Origin: an uncultured Prevotellaceae bacterium
GTDB lineage: Bacteria > Bacteroidota > Bacteroidia > Bacteroidales > Bacteroidaceae
Direction of reading: 5' to 3'
Assembly: GCA_900557555.1 (NCBI GenBank)
Contig: USTH01000026.1
Span: forward strand, 1-20,337
DNA: 20,337 nt
In this document: positions 7,974 through 15,686 of the stretch, in pieces
How positions within the stretch are numbered: the stretch's first letter is position 1
Layout: each line of letters opens with the position of its first letter
The notes under the pieces: generated by a model
Databases searched by the model: none
What the model saw: the letters and a program-made list of their open reading frames with translations, nothing else
What the model was told of the DNA's origin: nothing
Translations under genes and position numbers: made by a program

Positions 7974-8011
7974 TCTCCTATGAAAAAAAATCAAATTATT
8001 GTGTGTCAGTC

Positions 8012-8266
8012 TTATGCGAGTTTGTTCACATGGAATGCAAGGCTTGATTTTATGTTAGAAGCCTTGTTCGGGTGAATGATATTTGTTTTTGCGAGTTTGT
8101 CCAACATCTTCTGTACCACAGGGAGTAGTTTTGTGGCTTCATCTTTGTCAGTTGTTGCGCGCAATTTACGTACAGCGTTACGCATTGTCTTTGCGTAATA
8201 CTTGTTGTGTTCAGTACGTGTCTTTGTCTGACGTATTCTCTTGATGCATGAATTGTGGTTTGCCAT
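8012..8266 (-). CDS. rpsT: Small ribosomal subunit protein bS20
   Basis: 84 residues, normal for S20, a primary 16S rRNA-binding protein of the 30S body. The start MANHNSCIKRIRQTKTRTEHNKYYAKTMRN matches the basic, helical S20 N-terminus (MANxxSAxKRxRxxxxRxxxN), and the tail NIIHPNKASNIKSSLAFHVNKL carries the family HPNKAxRxKSRLxxxxN pattern, with two unusual replacements of Arg (N and S). The frame stays open upstream through the tRNA gene to 8380, but the ATG at 8266 is the true start because only from there does the protein match S20. It lies 35 bases downstream of tRNA-Glu and shares its promoter. S20 expression is autoregulated in some bacteria; I see no clear structure for that here. Confidence 0.95.
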   Translation of the reverse strand: MANHNSCIKRIRQTKTRTEHNKYYAKTMRNAVRKLRATTDKDEATKLLPVVQKMLDKLAKTNIIHPNKASNIKSSLAFHVNKLA

Positions 8267-8301
8267 CTTTATTTTAATTTCTTTTTGTTCAATGTTGTTA
8301 G

Positions 8302-8373
8302 TAGCCCGTAGGAGAGTCGAACTCCTCTTTAGAGAATGAAAATCTCTCGTCCTAGCCGATAGACGAACGGGCC
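8302..8373 (-). tRNA. tRNA-Glu (anticodon UUC)
   Basis: 72 bases fold as a complete cloverleaf. Acceptor stem GGCCCGT/ACGGGCT (ending in a G-U pair), D arm GTC...GAC, anticodon stem AGAGA/TCTCT with loop TTTTCAT giving anticodon TTC, a 4-base variable loop, T arm AGGAG/CTCCT with loop TTCGACT, and discriminator A. The 3' CCA is not encoded (the next bases are CTA), so it must be added by CCA-adding enzyme. It is transcribed ahead of rpsT from one promoter. Confidence 0.95.
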
Positions 8374-8414
8374 ATCGCAAAAGTTGGCTTGATGCCTTTT
8401 TCGATTTTGCGGTG

Positions 8415-8445
8415 CAAAGGTATGGCTTTTATTTTAATCTGCAAA
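8415..8445 (-). promoter_or_regulatory. Promoter of tRNA-Glu and rpsT
   Basis: Minus-strand TTTG (8445-8442), 19 bases, then TACCTTTG (8422-8415): an exact match to the Bacteroidetes housekeeping sigma factor consensus TTTG-N19-TAnnTTTG. The tRNA begins about 42 bases downstream, leaving a short 5' leader for processing. It is the best promoter in the window. Confidence 0.88.
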
Positions 8446-8580
8446 AGTTTTTTTCAAGTTTTTTTGATTTGTATTGATATTCCGCTGTTATGGTATCTGT
8501 TTGTAGTGTATTTCCTTAATTTTAACCCAATTCTGTTGTTAGGACTTATTGTATTTTGATTTTTTAGAAGAGCAGATGTT

Positions 8581-8630
8581 GCTTGTCTTTTTAGGGAATA
8601 ATAGCGGGCTATTTTGAGCTAAAAACAAGC
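8581..8630. repeat. Nested inverted repeat downstream of recO
   Basis: The outer arms GCTTGTCTTTTTAG (8581-8594) and CTAAAAACAAGC (8619-8630) pair with a two-base bulge, and inside them AATAG/CTATT (8600-8604/8609-8613) closes a CGGG loop. It lies 73-122 bases after the recO stop. It has no following T tract on the minus strand, so it is not a classical intrinsic terminator, but it is the only strong structure at the end of the long dcw unit. Confidence 0.55.
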
Positions 8631-8702
8631 ATTGGGTACCTTATAAAAACAAAAGGCAATAATAAACAGATGTCATTTACGAAGTAACAAAAAAGATATG
8701 AT

Positions 8703-9446
8703 TTACGACCTTATGGCCGTTTTGGGTTTAAGTAATTCATTGACAATGTCCAATGATTTGACATCGGGAAACCCTGTGATGTGTAGTTTGTAGTAAGTTG
8801 TAATAATCTTGAGTGCTCGGAATCTCTGCTGGTGTGTTGTCTTAACGAGGTGCATGTTTGAGTAGTTCAGACTCATGAACAACGGAATGTATTGTGCGTC
8901 GTTGGGACACAGATAGTAGTTGTGGCTTGGACGTGTTGGGGTGAACTCTGCATTTTGCAGGTCGAAGAATGGGTATGAGGATGGGTTATCGGTGTTTGGG
9001 TGAAATCCTAATTGGCAGATAAGCCTGATGAGGAAAGTTATGTTGAAGTTTGAGAAGTGTCCGCTCGCATTGTCAAGCCATCGCAGCGAGTCGGTAATAA
9101 GGTCATAAAGGTCTCCCTGGTGTTCCTGCTTGGTGGAGTGGTACAGTATTTCTGAGAGAAGCGATGCCATTATGTTTTTCTGCGGGTGGTAGGGTATAGA
9201 AGTGTATGGTTGGAGTACACTGATGCTTGACATGTGTTGAAGTCTTTTGGTGTTTTTGTGCTCCCACTCAACCGAGATGGAACTTAGTGGCTGTAGCAGT
9301 GCGGACTGGATACCTGCCTTAGATGTCTTTGCCCTTTTAATCGCGAAGGCGACGCTTCCCATTTGCCTGGTGTACAGATTGACGATTAACGTGGTGTCAT
9401 TGAGCGTTATACGGTTTAATACTATGGCAGGCGAGCTGATAAGCAT
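8703..9446 (-). CDS. recO: DNA repair protein RecO
   Basis: 247 residues, similar to E. coli RecO in length. RecO works with RecR (and RecF) to load RecA on SSB-coated single-stranded DNA and can anneal complementary strands. The N-terminal OB fold is recognisable from SSPAIVLNRITLNDTTLIVNLYTRQMGSVAFAIKRAK (4-39), the usual RecO opening in which a redox-like LYTxxxG turn is followed by a basic strand. The helical C-terminal half includes LIRLICQLGFHPN. There is no four-cysteine zinc site like the one in Deinococcus RecO. It is the last gene of the co-directional cluster, 56 bases after the cyclophilin gene, with no TAnnTTTG element in the gap, so it is probably expressed from upstream. Confidence 0.88.
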   Translation of the reverse strand: MLISSPAIVLNRITLNDTTLIVNLYTRQMGSVAFAIKRAKTSKAGIQSALLQPLSSISVEWEHKNTKRLQHMSSISVLQPYTSIPYHPQKNIMASLLSEILYHSTKQEHQGDLYDLITDSLRWLDNASGHFSNFNITFLIRLICQLGFHPNTDNPSSYPFFDLQNAEFTPTRPSHNYYLCPNDAQYIPLFMSLNYSNMHLVKTTHQQRFRALKIITTYYKLHITGFPDVKSLDIVNELLKPKTAIRS

Positions 9447-9502
9447 GTGTTTTTTTAGGAGAATTTCCGTCGGAGGGGGCGAAGCAATAATTTTGCGTGG
9501 TT

Positions 9503-10183
9503 TTATTTTTTTATTGTTGCAGAAAGTATCCTTATATCCTCCAAGGGACGGTCGTTGCTGTCGGTGTCGACTTGTTGTATGGCGTTGACTGTTTCTGTTC
9601 CTTTTATCACTTCTCCAAAGACGGTGTATGAGCCGTCAAGGTGTGGAGTACCCCCATATCGCATGTAGTGTTTCTTTATGTTTTCGGGGAAAGTGATGCT
9701 GCCATTTGAGTGCTTTTCTATGGCGTCGGTAATGTTGTTTATCTCTTCTTTGGTAAAGGTCTTTCCCCATACGATGTAGAACTGGCTTCCCGAAGAGTTT
9801 CTGTCGGGGTTGGTTATATCGCCTTCGCGTGCTGCTGCCAGAGCCCCACGTTTGTGGAACAGCACCGGGAAGCGGATTTCAGCGGGAACAGTGTAGCCGG
9901 GGCCTCCCTCTCCGAGGGCTTTGCCTTGAGGGGCTTCCTTAGAGTCGGGGTCTCCTCCCTGTATCATGAAGTCTGCGATTACACGATGAAACAGAAGGTT
10001 GTCGTAAAACTTCCCGTTTATGAGTTTGATGAAGTTGTCGCGGTGCAGAGGGGTTTCGTTATATAGTTCTATAGTTATTTTTCCCTTTGAGGTGAGCAGT
10101 TCTACTGTGGTACGCTTTTCTTTCTTGGCGTTAGCCGTCAAGGAGAGGACTACAGCAAGTGTGACAAAAAGAAGTTTTTTCAT
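9503..10183 (-). CDS. Secreted cyclophilin-type peptidyl-prolyl isomerase
   Basis: 226 residues. It catalyses cis-trans isomerisation of Xaa-Pro bonds, here outside the cytoplasm. A Sec signal peptide is clear: MKK, a hydrophobic stretch (LLFVTLAVVLSLT) and an ANA|KK signal peptidase I site near residue 19; there is no lipobox. Active-site motifs: FHRVIADFMIQGG (65-77; catalytic Arg67, plus Phe and Gln), GSQFYIV (132-138) and HLDGSYTVFGEV (181-192). Between the last two lies a roughly 35-residue insert (about 143-178) absent from E. coli PpiA/PpiB. I chose the ATG at 10183 because it begins the signal peptide; an in-frame ATG at 10207, overlapping the ftsW stop as ATGA, would add eight residues before it and could couple translation. 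Its place after ftsW suggests folding of envelope proteins, which is inference. Confidence 0.9.
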   Translation of the reverse strand: MKKLLFVTLAVVLSLTANAKKEKRTTVELLTSKGKITIELYNETPLHRDNFIKLINGKFYDNLLFHRVIADFMIQGGDPDSKEAPQGKALGEGGPGYTVPAEIRFPVLFHKRGALAAAREGDITNPDRNSSGSQFYIVWGKTFTKEEINNITDAIEKHSNGSITFPENIKKHYMRYGGTPHLDGSYTVFGEVIKGTETVNAIQQVDTDSNDRPLEDIRILSATIKK

Positions 10184-10203
10184 TGTGTGGTGTGTTTTTG
10201 ATG

Positions 10204-11520
10204 TCATCTGATGCCTTCGTCAGATTGAAACTCCGTGTTGTTAACAACAGTCTGCTTCTCTGGTAGGTCTGTGTTATGGTCTGTTGCGTTACCGGCTTCT
10301 GCGGCTGGTTGGCGTTGCTTTGCAAAGCGGCTGACGCTTATCATCATGCCGAAGTAGATGGAGGTGACAAGGATGGAGCTTCCTCCGCGGGAGATAAGTG
10401 GCAGAGGTTGGCCTGTCACTGGAATGAGTCCGACTGCCACGCTCATATTGACAAGTGCCTGTATAACGATAAGCATGGCAAGCCCCAGAACTACAAATGC
10501 CGGGAAATTGCGTTCACACCGATTGGCTATGCGGCTGGCTCGGAACAATAATATAATGTACAGAAAGACAACCGCTGCCCCGCCTACAAGTCCGAGTTCC
10601 TCAATAATTATTGCAAAGATGAAGTCAGAATAGGCCTGTGGCAGGAAGTCACGCTCTTTTGAGTTGCCGGGTCCGCATCCTATTATGTTGCTCTTGGCTA
10701 TGGCTATCTTGGCATGCCCCACTTGGGGCTCCTTCTTTATGTCGAATCCCCATTTTTTTACAATAGAGTCTCCGCTCTCTTCTGTCTTGTCTCTTTCAGA
10801 GCCGGCAAACCTGTCGATGCGTGCGGTAAAGTTGCTGAGGCGGTGAAGCATTGGGGCATGTTCTACAATCTTGTCAATGGGCAAAACCTTGACGGCACCA
10901 ACAAACACCGCACCGATGACTGCAAGAACGCAGAAGAGTTTACCTATCTGTTTCATGGGAACTCTGCCGAAGACCATCATTAGTACGACAGTGAGAAACA
11001 GAATGAAGGCGGTGGAGAAATTCTCTATGAAAATCAGGAAGCAGGTGATGATGGTGAATATAAGTATGTATTTAAATGCGTGACGGTCTGTTCCCTTTTT
11101 GGTTTGATAGGTGGATAGTATTATTGCGACAATCACGATAAGTGACCCTTTCGCAAATTCCGAAGGTTGGAATTTAATCCCGAAGAGATTTATCCAGCGC
11201 GCTCCGTCATTTACTTTTTCACCAAAGAGGGGAAGAAAAGCTAACAGGAGTGTAAAGAGAATCCAACCAGGGGCCCATAGTTTGAACCACCTGCATGGTA
11301 TGTTGTGGAATATCCATACCAGTACAAAACCGATCATGAGAAACTTAAAATGACCGAACACTGTTGTTAGTATTCCGTTTTTCAGGGCAAGCGCACTTGC
11401 CGCACTGTACACTTCGATAAGTGAGACGGCGGCCAGAATAAAGAAGATGGCCCACAAGGTTCTGTCGCCCTGCAGTGCAAACAGTTGTTTTAGTGAAGAC
11501 TTGCTTGATGGTAATGTCAT
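10204..11520 (-). CDS. ftsW: Septal peptidoglycan glycosyltransferase FtsW
   Basis: 438 residues, a SEDS-family polytopic inner-membrane protein that polymerises lipid II into glycan strands at the septum together with its PBP partner (FtsI here). Family motifs: GARWINLFGIKFQPSEFAK (106-124), LPQAYSDFIFAIIIEELG (293-310), whose Asp299 corresponds to the catalytic aspartate, and GLIPVTGQPLPLISRGGSSI (364-383). About ten hydrophobic segments are visible. The large extracytoplasmic loop (about 215-295) is longer than in E. coli because of a charged stretch (DRFAGSERDKTEESGDSIVKKWGF). FtsW rather than RodA is called from the dcw neighbours. A hydrophilic tail (about 396-438) is presumably cytoplasmic. 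The next gene in most dcw clusters, murG, is not present. Confidence 0.92.
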   Translation of the reverse strand: MTLPSSKSSLKQLFALQGDRTLWAIFFILAAVSLIEVYSAASALALKNGILTTVFGHFKFLMIGFVLVWIFHNIPCRWFKLWAPGWILFTLLLAFLPLFGEKVNDGARWINLFGIKFQPSEFAKGSLIVIVAIILSTYQTKKGTDRHAFKYILIFTIITCFLIFIENFSTAFILFLTVVLMMVFGRVPMKQIGKLFCVLAVIGAVFVGAVKVLPIDKIVEHAPMLHRLSNFTARIDRFAGSERDKTEESGDSIVKKWGFDIKKEPQVGHAKIAIAKSNIIGCGPGNSKERDFLPQAYSDFIFAIIIEELGLVGGAAVVFLYIILLFRASRIANRCERNFPAFVVLGLAMLIVIQALVNMSVAVGLIPVTGQPLPLISRGGSSILVTSIYFGMMISVSRFAKQRQPAAEAGNATDHNTDLPEKQTVVNNTEFQSDEGIR

Positions 11521-11573
11521 GAGACTGTTCTAAGGTGGTGGGGTGAATTTCTCTGGTCAGTGGTTGCGGGCTG

Positions 11574-12893
11574 TCAGACTATTTTTGAAACGCAGTCTTT
11601 GAACTGTTCGCCACGGTCTTCCATGTTGTGGAAGAGGTCGAAACTTGCACAGCACGGACTAAGCAGCACTGTGCAGCCCTCTGTTGCGAAGCTGCGACAT
11701 GCCTTCAGGCAGTCGGCCATTGAATGTGTGTCGGCAACGGGTATGCCTATAGAGTCAAACGATGCGTGAAGCTTGGAGTTGTCTGCGCCGAGGTAGACCA
11801 ATGCGCAGCATTTCTCTTTTACAAGGTTGTAGATGGCTGAATAGTCATTGCCTTTATCCTTGCCGCCTAAGATAAGCACGATGGGAGAATTTATGGCTTG
11901 CAGGGCAACGTGACAGGCATCTACGTTGGTAGCCTTGGAGTCGTTGATGTATGTTATACCATCTTTTACTGCAACTTTCTCAAGCCGGTGTTCCACGCCA
12001 GGGAAGTCTTTGAGGCAATGACGTATGGTTTGTTCATCGGTACCTATGCTTTTGGCGGCAAAGTAGGCCGCCATTGCGTTGCGGCGGTTGTGGATGCCAG
12101 GTTGCGAGAACTCCAGTTCAAGGCGTGTGAAGTCGTCGTCGCAGAAACCGCACAAACTTGGATTACCTTTGGCTGCCGGCCGTGAAGATGGGGTGGGGGC
12201 TTCTGCGATGGTGCTTTGGAGTCGTTTGAGTTCCTGTCCGATATGTTCGTCCTGCTTCCAATATATGAACACATCTTCTGGGGTCTGGTTCTGTATGATG
12301 CGCATTTTGGAGTCTATGTATCGCTGCATCTGGAATTGGTAACGGTCGAGGTGGTCGGGCGTGATGTTCATCAAAACACTGACATCTGCCTTGAAGTTGT
12401 ACATGTTGTCAAGCTGGAAACTCGACAGTTCTATGACATAATAGTCGGTCTTGTCTTCCAGCACCTGAAGAGCAAGGCTTCTGCCTATGTTGCCTGCAAG
12501 GCCTACGTTGTACCCCGCCTTTTTGAGTATATAAAATATTAGCGAGGTGGTGGTGGTCTTGCCGTTGGAGCCGGTGATGCATATCATCTTTGCTTTGGTG
12601 TAGCGTGAGGCAAATTCCATTTCACTGATAACGGGAATGTGCTTGCCTATGATTTTCTTCATGACAGGTGCCTCATCGGGTATTCCTGGACTCTTCAGCA
12701 CTTCGTCGGCATCAAGAATCAATTTTTCAGTATGCCCCGAGTCCTCCCACTTGATGCCATGGCTATCAAGCATTTGTCGATAATTGTCTTTGATGATGCC
12801 AAAGTCCGAGAGGAATACGTTGTATCCCTTTGCTTGTGCAAGAATGGCTGACCCTACGCCGCTCTCGCCTCCTCCCAATATCACTAATTTCAT
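11574..12893 (-). CDS. murD: UDP-N-acetylmuramoyl-L-alanine--D-glutamate ligase
   Basis: 439 residues, the usual MurD length. It adds D-glutamate to UDP-MurNAc-L-Ala with ATP in the cytoplasm. Three Mur-ligase domains: an N-terminal Rossmann-like domain with VILGGGESGVGSA (4-16) and KSPGIP (67-72); the central ATPase with P-loop GSNGKTT (108-114), LSSFQLD and MNITPDHLDRY; and the C-terminal domain from about residue 300 (PGVEHRLEKV, INDSKATNVDA, ILGGKDKGNDY, LSPCCASFDLF). ELSSFQL and DSKATN are typical of MurD. It begins five bases after mraY, so the two are probably translated together. The 53-base gap to ftsW has no promoter motif. Confidence 0.95.
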   Translation of the reverse strand: MKLVILGGGESGVGSAILAQAKGYNVFLSDFGIIKDNYRQMLDSHGIKWEDSGHTEKLILDADEVLKSPGIPDEAPVMKKIIGKHIPVISEMEFASRYTKAKMICITGSNGKTTTTSLIFYILKKAGYNVGLAGNIGRSLALQVLEDKTDYYVIELSSFQLDNMYNFKADVSVLMNITPDHLDRYQFQMQRYIDSKMRIIQNQTPEDVFIYWKQDEHIGQELKRLQSTIAEAPTPSSRPAAKGNPSLCGFCDDDFTRLELEFSQPGIHNRRNAMAAYFAAKSIGTDEQTIRHCLKDFPGVEHRLEKVAVKDGITYINDSKATNVDACHVALQAINSPIVLILGGKDKGNDYSAIYNLVKEKCCALVYLGADNSKLHASFDSIGIPVADTHSMADCLKACRSFATEGCTVLLSPCCASFDLFHNMEDRGEQFKDCVSKIV

Positions 12894-12898
12894 ATGTG

Positions 12899-14173
12899 TT
12901 ATCTAATTTTAAGCGTTATGATTGTGGCAGCCGCCAAAATTATCGTTATAATCCAGAAGCGTAATGTGATTTTTGCTTCATGGAAGGCGTTGTGAGGCCA
13001 GTTCTTGAACACGTATGTGCATGAACTGTCCATCTGCTCTGGTAGCACTCGGAAGTTGTCGTGAATTGGTGTGCGCTTGAATAGTCGGCGCTTTATTCCG
13101 CAACGTTTGCCGAGCTTGAAGTATTCCACCTGAAGGATTACGCTCAGGCTTTCTATCAGAAACACTCCGCACAGTATCGGAACAAGCAGCTCCTTGTGAA
13201 TTATAATGGCGAGTACTGCTATTATGCCTCCGATGGAAAGGCTGCCTGTGTCACCCATGAAGATTTGTGCGGGGTAGGCGTTATACCAGAGGAAACCGAT
13301 CAAAGCGCCGACAAAAGCGCAACTGAATACTACAAGTTCTTCAGACCCTGGTACATACATTATATTAAGGTAGCCCGCATATTCGATGTGGCTGGACACA
13401 TAGGCCAAGATTCCGAGTACTACGCCGATGATGGCGGAGTTGCCTGCTGCCATGCCATCCATTCCGTCATTCAGATTGCACCCATTGCTTACGGCTGTGA
13501 CCACAAGGATTGTAATCATGACAAAAAGAATCCATCCGCCTAATTCCTTATAGTCATCACCAATGAATGACATTAGTTCGCTGTAGTTTAGATTGTTGTT
13601 CTTGAAGAATGGAATGGTGGTCTGTGGAGACTTGACCGCTTCACTCTTGTGTACGACGTTAGTAATCTGTCCGTTCTTGACTACTTCTATGTTTTGGCGT
13701 ATCACAGCATCTGGGCTGAGGTAAAGCGCAAGCCCCACGATAAGGCCAATGCTAACTTGCCCGATTATTTTGAATTTGCCGTGCAGTCCGTCTTTTTTCT
13801 TCCTGAAAATCTTGATGTAGTCGTCAGCAAAGCCAAGAATTCCAAGCCAGACTGTTGTTACAACCATCAGAATGAGATAGATGTTGCGAAGCCTTCCCAA
13901 AAGCAGGACTGGCACCAGAATGGAAACCAGAATGATAATTCCTCCCATAGATGGTACTCCGGCTTTTTTTACCCCATAGGGGTCAATTTTAGCATCACGC
14001 TGTGTCTCGCTTATGTGGTGGCGCTTCATCCAACGAATGAAGTATTCGCCGAACCATGCAGATATCACCAAGGCAAGAATGAAGGCAAGCAACGAACGAA
14101 ACGAGATGTAAGACCACATTCCTGACCCCGGTATGCCAACTTTTTCGAGCAGTCTAAATAGATAGTATAACAT
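12899..14173 (-). CDS. mraY: Phospho-N-acetylmuramoyl-pentapeptide transferase (MraY)
   Basis: 424 residues, an integral membrane enzyme that transfers phospho-MurNAc-pentapeptide to undecaprenyl phosphate, forming lipid I. Motifs: KKAGVPSMGG (69-78), catalytic ADDYIKIFRKKKDGLHGKFK (116-135) with Asp117 and Asp118, NLNDGMDGMAAG (233-244), which carries the third essential aspartate, and the C-terminal RTPIHDNF loop. It is about 60 residues longer than E. coli MraY, mainly because of an insert at about 155-210 (VVKNGQITNVVHKSEAVKSPQ and on) between transmembrane segments. That insert is common in Bacteroidetes, to my knowledge. The start at 14173 gives the usual MLYYLFRLLE opening. Confidence 0.94.
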   Translation of the reverse strand: MLYYLFRLLEKVGIPGSGMWSYISFRSLLAFILALVISAWFGEYFIRWMKRHHISETQRDAKIDPYGVKKAGVPSMGGIIILVSILVPVLLLGRLRNIYLILMVVTTVWLGILGFADDYIKIFRKKKDGLHGKFKIIGQVSIGLIVGLALYLSPDAVIRQNIEVVKNGQITNVVHKSEAVKSPQTTIPFFKNNNLNYSELMSFIGDDYKELGGWILFVMITILVVTAVSNGCNLNDGMDGMAAGNSAIIGVVLGILAYVSSHIEYAGYLNIMYVPGSEELVVFSCAFVGALIGFLWYNAYPAQIFMGDTGSLSIGGIIAVLAIIIHKELLVPILCGVFLIESLSVILQVEYFKLGKRCGIKRRLFKRTPIHDNFRVLPEQMDSSCTYVFKNWPHNAFHEAKITLRFWIITIILAAATIITLKIR

Positions 14174-14214
14174 GACTTGTGGGTTAGTGTGTTATTATGT
14201 TGAATGGTTTGAGC

Positions 14215-15666
14215 TCAGAGGTTGAAAGCATCTCTGACGACTTCTCTGTCATCAAAGTGATGCTTGACTCCCTTGACAATCTGGTAGTCTTCGTGACCCT
14301 TGCCGGCAATGAGAATTACATCTCCGGGCTTTGCTATTAGGGTTGCTGTGCGTATTGCCTCTCTGCGGTCAACAATCGACAGTACGTGAGGTTGTTGTTC
14401 GGGGGTGATGCCTGCCAGCATGTCGTTGATGATGTCTTGCGGTTCTTCGAAGCGTGGGTTGTCGCTGGTTATGATTACTTTGTCGCTTAGCCTCGCGGCA
14501 ATTGAGGCCATTTGTGGACGTTTGCCTTTGTCGCGGTTGCCTCCGCATCCACAGACGGTAATAACCTCTCCTTTTCCGCATAGCACTTCGTGAACGGCCT
14601 TAAGTACGTTCTCGAGTGCGTCAGGAGTGTGGGCATAGTCGACGATGGCTGTCACGTTGTTTGTGGAACGGATAGCTTCAAATCTTCCTGACACAGAATT
14701 GAGCGTGCTGAGCACGGTAAGCACCTCTTCGGGGTCTTTGCCGAGCATTATTGCGGCACCATAGATGGCAAGGATGTTAGACACGTTGAACTTGCCTATC
14801 AATGGCACGTGAACCTCGCTGCCGTTGATGTCGAGCAGCATGCCGCTGAATGTCATCTCAATTATACGGGCGTGAAAGTCGGCCATGCGTGTCTGCGAGT
14901 AAGTCTTGATGGTGGCTTTGGTGTTCTGTACCATGATTAGGCCGTTCTTGTCATCAGCATTTGTAATGGCAAATGCTCCATTGTCGAGTGAGTCAAAGAA
15001 AGCCTTTTTGGCGTTACGGTAGTTCTCAAAGGTCTTGTGGTAGTCAAGATGATCGCGTGTGAGGTTTGTAAACAGTCCTCCTGCAAATGTCAGTCCGCTG
15101 ATGCGTTTCTGCTGTATGGCGTGGCTGCTACACTCCATGAATGCATATTGGCATCCTTCTTTTGCCATTTCGCCCAATAGCTGGTTGAGGGTGATAGGGT
15201 CTGGGGTTGTTTGCTCGGTAGGGTATGGTGTGTCTTCAATATAGTTGCACACTGTAGAGCACAGACCGCATTTGTATCCCATTTGTCTGAACATCCGGAA
15301 AAGCAGTGTGGCAATGGTTGTTTTCCCGTTGGTGCCAGTCACGCCAACGAGTTTCAGTTTTGATGTTGGGTCACCGTAGAAGTGGGTGGCAATCTTGCCT
15401 ACTGCATCTTCCGTGTCGGCAAGTTGTATGTATGTGACATCTGGTGTTATCTCTGTCGGCATCTGTTGGCAGACGATGGCAGAGGCTCCCTGTTCTATGG
15501 CCTTGCCGATATACTTGTGGCCATCGGTCTGGGTTCCGCATACGGCAATGAACATGTCACCTGCTTTCACTTTACGTGAGTCGATGTTTACTCCTGTGAT
15601 GTCAGGATTGTTGTTTCCTGTAATGCTCAGGGGCGTGACTTTTCTAAGTAGTTCCTGTAGTTTCAT
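14215..15666 (-). CDS. murE: UDP-MurNAc-L-Ala-D-Glu ligase, meso-diaminopimelate-adding
   Basis: 483 residues. It adds the third residue of the stem peptide to UDP-MurNAc-L-Ala-D-Glu with ATP. N-terminal domain with DSRKVKAGDMFIAV (29-42); P-loop GTNGKTT (111-117); ECSSHAIQQKR (178-188); NLTRDHLDYH (201-210), followed by the lysine region (YRNAKKAFF) where carbamoylation is expected; and C-terminal VDYAHTPDAL and GCGGNRDKGKRP. The motif DNPR (402-405) in TSDNPRFEEP marks meso-diaminopimelate specificity, as opposed to the lysine-adding type, so this organism should have DAP-type peptidoglycan. murF, the next enzyme in the pathway, is not in the window. Confidence 0.95.
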   Translation of the reverse strand: MKLQELLRKVTPLSITGNNNPDITGVNIDSRKVKAGDMFIAVCGTQTDGHKYIGKAIEQGASAIVCQQMPTEITPDVTYIQLADTEDAVGKIATHFYGDPTSKLKLVGVTGTNGKTTIATLLFRMFRQMGYKCGLCSTVCNYIEDTPYPTEQTTPDPITLNQLLGEMAKEGCQYAFMECSSHAIQQKRISGLTFAGGLFTNLTRDHLDYHKTFENYRNAKKAFFDSLDNGAFAITNADDKNGLIMVQNTKATIKTYSQTRMADFHARIIEMTFSGMLLDINGSEVHVPLIGKFNVSNILAIYGAAIMLGKDPEEVLTVLSTLNSVSGRFEAIRSTNNVTAIVDYAHTPDALENVLKAVHEVLCGKGEVITVCGCGGNRDKGKRPQMASIAARLSDKVIITSDNPRFEEPQDIINDMLAGITPEQQPHVLSIVDRREAIRTATLIAKPGDVILIAGKGHEDYQIVKGVKHHFDDREVVRDAFNL

Positions 15667-15686
15667 CTCTTGATTGCTGTGGTGTG

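Larger units (their letters stand above)
7679..8011. other. Intergenic region between rpsT and korA
   Basis: 333 bases without a credible gene. It contains the rpsT terminator (7941-7973), a second inverted repeat, GTTTTCAAT (7891-7899) / ATTGAAAAC (7925-7933), with a 25-base spacer, and a TACCTTTG element (7813-7806, minus) upstream of korA. I see nothing recognisable in 7679-7800, which would be the long korA leader of about 125 bases. Confidence 0.6.
8374..8702. other. Intergenic region between recO and tRNA-Glu
   Basis: 329 bases without a credible gene. It holds the tRNA-Glu/rpsT promoter (8415-8445) and the nested inverted repeat at 8581-8630 after recO. The stretch 8446-8580 is very AT-rich and I see nothing recognisable in it; such sequence can act as an upstream activating region for stable RNA promoters, which is inference. 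Confidence 0.6.

Noticed and set aside
8267..8380. N-terminal extension of rpsT through the tRNA gene
   Set aside because: The extra 38 residues come from tRNA-Glu sequence; S20 similarity starts exactly at the ATG at 8266.
8581..8630. Intrinsic terminator for the dcw unit
   Set aside because: The stem is bulged and no T run follows on the minus strand, so it is listed as a repeat and not as a terminator.
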